NCBI GenBank assembly: GCA_022360175.1 | Contig: JAKSDI010000148.1 | Span: 1-44,534, forward strand | Direction: 5' to 3' | DNA from: Chitinophagales bacterium | GTDB lineage: Bacteria > Bacteroidota > Bacteroidia > Chitinophagales > Saprospiraceae | DNA length: 44,534 bases | Shown: piece after piece, positions 41,238 through 44,534 of the stretch | How the letters are laid out: the number at the start of each line of letters is the position of its first letter | How positions within the stretch are numbered: position 1 is the stretch's first letter | Notes under the pieces: generated by a model | Databases searched by the model: none | Told to the model about the DNA's origin: nothing | What the model saw: only the letters and a program-made list of their open reading frames with translations | Program-made: the position numbers and the translations under genes

Positions 41238-44180
41238 TTACTTAAGTGTAAAAGCTACTCGAGCAAAAAGGAAGCGGCCTCCAAAACTAAATTGAGGCGA
41301 CCTTCTAGAGTAAATAAAGCGGCCAGATGACTGGAAAGCAGGATCTGCTTCATCTGGATATACATCTAGTAAATTATTAGCTCCCAAAGTAATATTTAAC
41401 GCATCTGTGAATTGATATCCTACTGAAAGATCAGTAATTATTTTAGGATCATTATATGGATCAATGGATTCATCTATCCACTCAAGTTCATCATCAAAAA
41501 TAGCAGCAGTAGTAGCTTCCGTTGTTTCACCAAAATAAGTATTACGTAGATAAATACTTAAATCATTTAACTTAAGTGTGTTACCTAAAGTAACTTTCAC
41601 TCTTGGTACTGCCTGCTCTAGATAAATGCGGCTTTCCTGTCCAAAATAAGTATCTACTAATCCTTTTTCACGCAACAGATCAGAAGCATTGATGCCTTTA
41701 TCCTGATCCCATTCCGTTTGTGTAAAGTTACCAGCGAGGTCATTTCGTAGCGTCTTACCTGCGCCAAAGCTAACCGTATGCGCAATTACTACATCTATTC
41801 CCTGAGTAATTGTGCTAATAGCATTTGCGAAGAAAGCAGCACGAGTTGATCCTGCCTGATTAAATAGAGATTGTAGCTCTGCATCATCACCAGGAGCAAA
41901 CTGCCCGGTCAATACAACGCGATCATCAATTTCTACACGATAAGCATCAACCGTCAGGCGCAAACCTGCAGCAGGCATTTTTGCTGTAAAACCAGCACTC
42001 ATACTCTGAGATGTTTCTTCCTTCAATTCAGGAATACCCAATAGCTGAGCAGCACGAGAAGTATTAGGGAAAATACCCACCTCCTGTGGTACAGAAACAC
42101 CATCTACCAAAGAGAAGATAGTAGAGGTACGGCTGAAGTGAATCTGGTGTAGAGATGGCGCACGGAAACCTGTGCTATAACCTGCTCTTATTGCCAAATT
42201 GTTACTTACTTTATAACGAGCGGTCCCTTTATAATTGAAAGTAGATCCAAAATCAGAGTAATCTTCAAAGCGAACAGCAGCCCCGATCAAAAATGCACTG
42301 GTGATATCCCACTCTGTATCCAGGTATAAAGCCGCACTGTTACGACGTGCATCCACTTCGTTCGTTGGCAAGAAGCCAGCAAAACATTGAGAGCCAGAAG
42401 GGCGGGTGCGACCAAAGTAATCTCTTACTAATAAGCTATCAGCAGTAGCTGGGTTAACCAGATTTCCATTTACATCATAATTACCCCAGGAAAGTTCCGA
42501 ACCAGGTGTAATTCCAAAGTTTTCATAGCGGTATTCACCACCGAAGGCTACGTTTACACCTTGTATAGCGCCTCCATCATAATACCTTGCCAAATCAAAA
42601 TTGGTTGTAGCCTGAGTAAAATCATGCCCTCCTGCTTCAAATTCGGTAGGAGAACTACTACCAAGGGTAGCATTATGTGTCTCTTCCATACGGAACAGAA
42701 ATTCGTTGAACCCATAAACCGTACTGAAATCTGCATTCCACTCACCAATCATACCTCTGATACCTGCACCAAAGCTACGGTCAAATATATTTGACTTAAT
42801 ACGAGGTACTGTACCTGCTGGATAAATAGAGGTAGTTGTACGGCTCTGTGATGGCAGGCGATAGAAACAACCTGAACAACCATTACGATAGCTCAATCCA
42901 CCAAATCCATATACTTCTGCATTTTCCCCAACAGGGATAGCCATATTAGCAAAGAACTTGCCACCTCTTACTTCTGACTGGCCAAAAAGCAGGTTATAAT
43001 CGCTGCGCTCTTCTCCGCGAGCAGTCAATTCATTGTCAGTAACATCAAAATCAAGTACATCAGCCAGGCCATCCAAATCAGTAAGGTTTTTTAATGCGTC
43101 CTTAGTCTCCGTATCAAAATAGCTTACCTGATCGCCATACTGCTGTACTTGTGCAAGTGACAAATTGCTGATGTCTGCACCATCAGCTGAAGCAATACGC
43201 TCAATAGCATTATAGCCATTAAAGATTTGTCCGCTAAATTCCTGCATACGGCTAGTGCGTCCACGGTAATTAAATTCTCCAGTGAAGTTGATAAAACCAC
43301 CTTTTTCACCTAGAGGTAAACCATAGTTTAAGCCAAGGTTGACAGTTCCTCCATCATAGTTTTCTTCTTCACCACCGAATGGCCCTATTTCGCTTGTAAA
43401 GTTGGCCCCTGTTGTTAAATTAGCCGTCAATTCGTTAACGTTTTCACGTAAGCGTACATTGATTACACCTGCAATCGCATCTGTACCATACTGTGCCGCT
43501 GCACCATCCCGTAATACTTCAATATTTGCGATGGCAGAAGCAGGAATCGAATTCAAATCTGTTCCTACATTACCACGGCCAAAAGTACCATTCACATTTA
43601 CCAGAGAGGTAGTATGACGGCGCTTGCCATTGATCAATACCAATACCTGATCTGGCCCTAAGCCACGAAGAGAAGCAGGATCGATATGGTCTGTACCATC
43701 CGAGATAGTTTGCGTATTAGAAGAAAAAGAAGGCACCGTTTGGTGTAGTAACTGATTGACATTTACCTGAGGAGCTCGTGATGCCAATTCGGTTACATTG
43801 ATCACATCTACAGGTACTGGTGATTCCAAATTAGTACGATTGGATGCACGTGTACCAGTAACTACCACTTCATCAACCAATATTCCTTCCGATAGATTAA
43901 AGTCTAGTACTTCAGTATTTCCTTCCTCTACGGTTACCGTAACCGCCTGAGTAGAATACCCTACATAGCTTGCTACTACCTTATAGGTCCCCGGTTCTAT
44001 ATTGATAGTATAGTTACCATCAAAATCCGTAACAGCTCCTTTTATCGTACCGTCTATTCTAACTGATACGCCAAATAAAGGGCCATCATCATCAGAAACT
44101 GTACCACTTATGGCCGTTTGTCCATAAATGATACCTGCAATAAAAAGAGTGAGTGTAAGTAATAATAATCGTTTCATCAT
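41238..44180 (-). CDS. TonB-dependent outer membrane receptor
   Basis: A 980-residue receptor. Signal peptide (residues 1-20), then a carboxypeptidase-D-like regulatory domain (about 22-95: ISGTVSDDDGPLFGVSVRI; FDGNYTINIEPGTYKV), a TonB-box-like EVVVTG, a plug (about 110-240: VNQLLHQTVPSF; LRGLGPDQVLVLINGKRRH; IEVLRDGAAAQYGTDAIAGV) and a 22-strand barrel ending GRFLFARVAFTLK. The plug with RHTTSLVN and AQYGTDAIAG is typical of receptors for siderophores or other organics; no SusD partner is present, so polysaccharide uptake is less likely. The substrate is not known. A 3' remnant of a second receptor lies 26 bp upstream, suggesting a former tandem pair. Confidence 0.93.
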   Translation of the reverse strand: MMKRLLLLTLTLFIAGIIYGQTAISGTVSDDDGPLFGVSVRIDGTIKGAVTDFDGNYTINIEPGTYKVVASYVGYSTQAVTVTVEEGNTEVLDFNLSEGILVDEVVVTGTRASNRTNLESPVPVDVINVTELASRAPQVNVNQLLHQTVPSFSSNTQTISDGTDHIDPASLRGLGPDQVLVLINGKRRHTTSLVNVNGTFGRGNVGTDLNSIPASAIANIEVLRDGAAAQYGTDAIAGVINVRLRENVNELTANLTTGANFTSEIGPFGGEEENYDGGTVNLGLNYGLPLGEKGGFINFTGEFNYRGRTSRMQEFSGQIFNGYNAIERIASADGADISNLSLAQVQQYGDQVSYFDTETKDALKNLTDLDGLADVLDFDVTDNELTARGEERSDYNLLFGQSEVRGGKFFANMAIPVGENAEVYGFGGLSYRNGCSGCFYRLPSQSRTTTSIYPAGTVPRIKSNIFDRSFGAGIRGMIGEWNADFSTVYGFNEFLFRMEETHNATLGSSSPTEFEAGGHDFTQATTNFDLARYYDGGAIQGVNVAFGGEYRYENFGITPGSELSWGNYDVNGNLVNPATADSLLVRDYFGRTRPSGSQCFAGFLPTNEVDARRNSAALYLDTEWDITSAFLIGAAVRFEDYSDFGSTFNYKGTARYKVSNNLAIRAGYSTGFRAPSLHQIHFSRTSTIFSLVDGVSVPQEVGIFPNTSRAAQLLGIPELKEETSQSMSAGFTAKMPAAGLRLTVDAYRVEIDDRVVLTGQFAPGDDAELQSLFNQAGSTRAAFFANAISTITQGIDVVIAHTVSFGAGKTLRNDLAGNFTQTEWDQDKGINASDLLREKGLVDTYFGQESRIYLEQAVPRVKVTLGNTLKLNDLSIYLRNTYFGETTEATTAAIFDDELEWIDESIDPYNDPKIITDLSVGYQFTDALNITLGANNLLDVYPDEADPAFQSSGRFIYSRRSPQFSFGGRFLFARVAFTLK
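44053..44132. repeat. Inverted repeat arm 1 (in receptor 5' coding region)
   Basis: The exact reverse complement of 44455-44534; the arm covers codons 17 to 42 or so of the intact receptor. It may continue beyond the window. Confidence 0.95.
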
Positions 44181-44205
44181 TTAGGTATTTATTAACAATC
44201 TGGTT

Positions 44206-44454
44206 CTAAATTCTCCATATAATTCTGGCTTTCCAAACAGCCCCTGCAACACCAAATTGCTGCACGTGTCGGCTGTATTTGAATACACCATGATTGGTAT
44301 TAGCGGAATGCTCATGTTCATCTGGCTTTATGTCAAATATATTTTCCCCACTTAAAGTGACCGCAAAGCGCTTTCCCATCTTCCTGCCTAAAGCAATATT
44401 CGTAAGCCATTTGTCCTGAAACACTTGATCTCTACTCTCGACTATTCCTGTATA
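44206..44454 (-). pseudogene. 3' remnant of a second TonB-dependent receptor
   Basis: The frame reads DYTGIVESRDQVF, WLTNIALGRKMGKRF, TLSGENIFDIKPDEHEH and KYSRHVQQFGVAGAVWKARI. It is the last two or three barrel strands of a receptor and lines up with the intact receptor's end (LTDLSVGYQFTDAL, NNLLDVYPDE, YSRRSPQFSFGG). It is too diverged to be a copy of the same gene. Coding similarity stops at about 44454, exactly where the inverted repeat begins, so the 5' part is missing or rearranged. Confidence 0.75.
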
Positions 44455-44534
44455 ATCATTTATGGACAAACGGCCATAAGTGGTACAGTTTCTGATGATG
44501 ATGGCCCTTTATTTGGCGTATCAGTTAGAATAGA
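44455..44534. repeat. Inverted repeat arm 2 at the window edge
   Basis: Read on the plus strand it encodes IIYGQTAISGTVSDDDG and following residues of the receptor N-terminus, identical to arm 1 over all 80 bases up to the last base of the window. The plus strand has no start codon for it here. The spacer between arms is 322 bp. Confidence 0.95.

Overview
The window looks like a chromosomal segment of a Bacteroidota bacterium, probably of the Saprospiria or a related marine or freshwater lineage. The evidence is several secreted proteins ending in type IX secretion system (T9SS) sorting domains, SusC-type TonB-dependent receptors, a DUF2480 gene, a fused branched-chain keto-acid dehydrogenase E1, weak ribosome binding sites, several TTG starts, and promoters of the TTG-N20-xAnnTTTG kind. 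The placement at class level is inference. I see no tRNA, rRNA, CRISPR array, phage or complete insertion sequence.

Left part (1-5857): a decayed IS91-like transposase end, then an AT-rich island with a 1255-residue lipoprotein of Asp-box/sortilin-like repeats and a small secreted protein. Each gene is followed by a copy of the same 131-bp hairpin-bearing element. The spacer up to 5857 is rich in palindromes.

Middle housekeeping part (5858-24509): a T9SS FG-GAP/VCBS repeat protein with an unusually long pre-signal region; a TIGR03032 protein; a gamma-carbonic-anhydrase-like protein; a DUF3592-like/scpB/DUF2480 operon; a periplasmic protein with two TonB C-terminal domains and TPRs; an S37 peptidase; an M19 dipeptidase; a SPOR protein; an outer-membrane barrel; feoA-feoB; a crotonase/small protein/E1 alpha-beta fusion operon; DUF3841 and Uma2 genes.

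Central accessory part (24622-35162): the most interesting region. A two-gene module is present twice in tandem. Each copy has a very large T9SS-secreted repeat protein on the minus strand, diverging from a gene for a 470-residue protein of unknown function. The two secreted genes share a promoter layout (TTG, 20 bp, CAnnTTTG), domain order and stretches of near-identical DNA, and both end in intrinsic terminators. The second secreted gene carries three tandem DNA repeats of 600-603 bp. The second 470-residue gene ends inside a five-unit TTTAGGGG array able to form a G-quadruplex.

Right part (35261-44534): an orphan Vsr-type endonuclease, a T9SS type-B DNRLRE pseudogene with a frameshift plus a nonsense codon, a Bax-inhibitor-1 family protein, a DksA-like protein, radA, a secreted four-motif beta/gamma-crystallin, and a complete TonB-dependent receptor preceded by the 3' remnant of a second one. 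The window ends in a perfect inverted copy, at least 80 bp long, of the intact receptor's 5' coding region. This is either a real inversion junction or a fold-back chimera.
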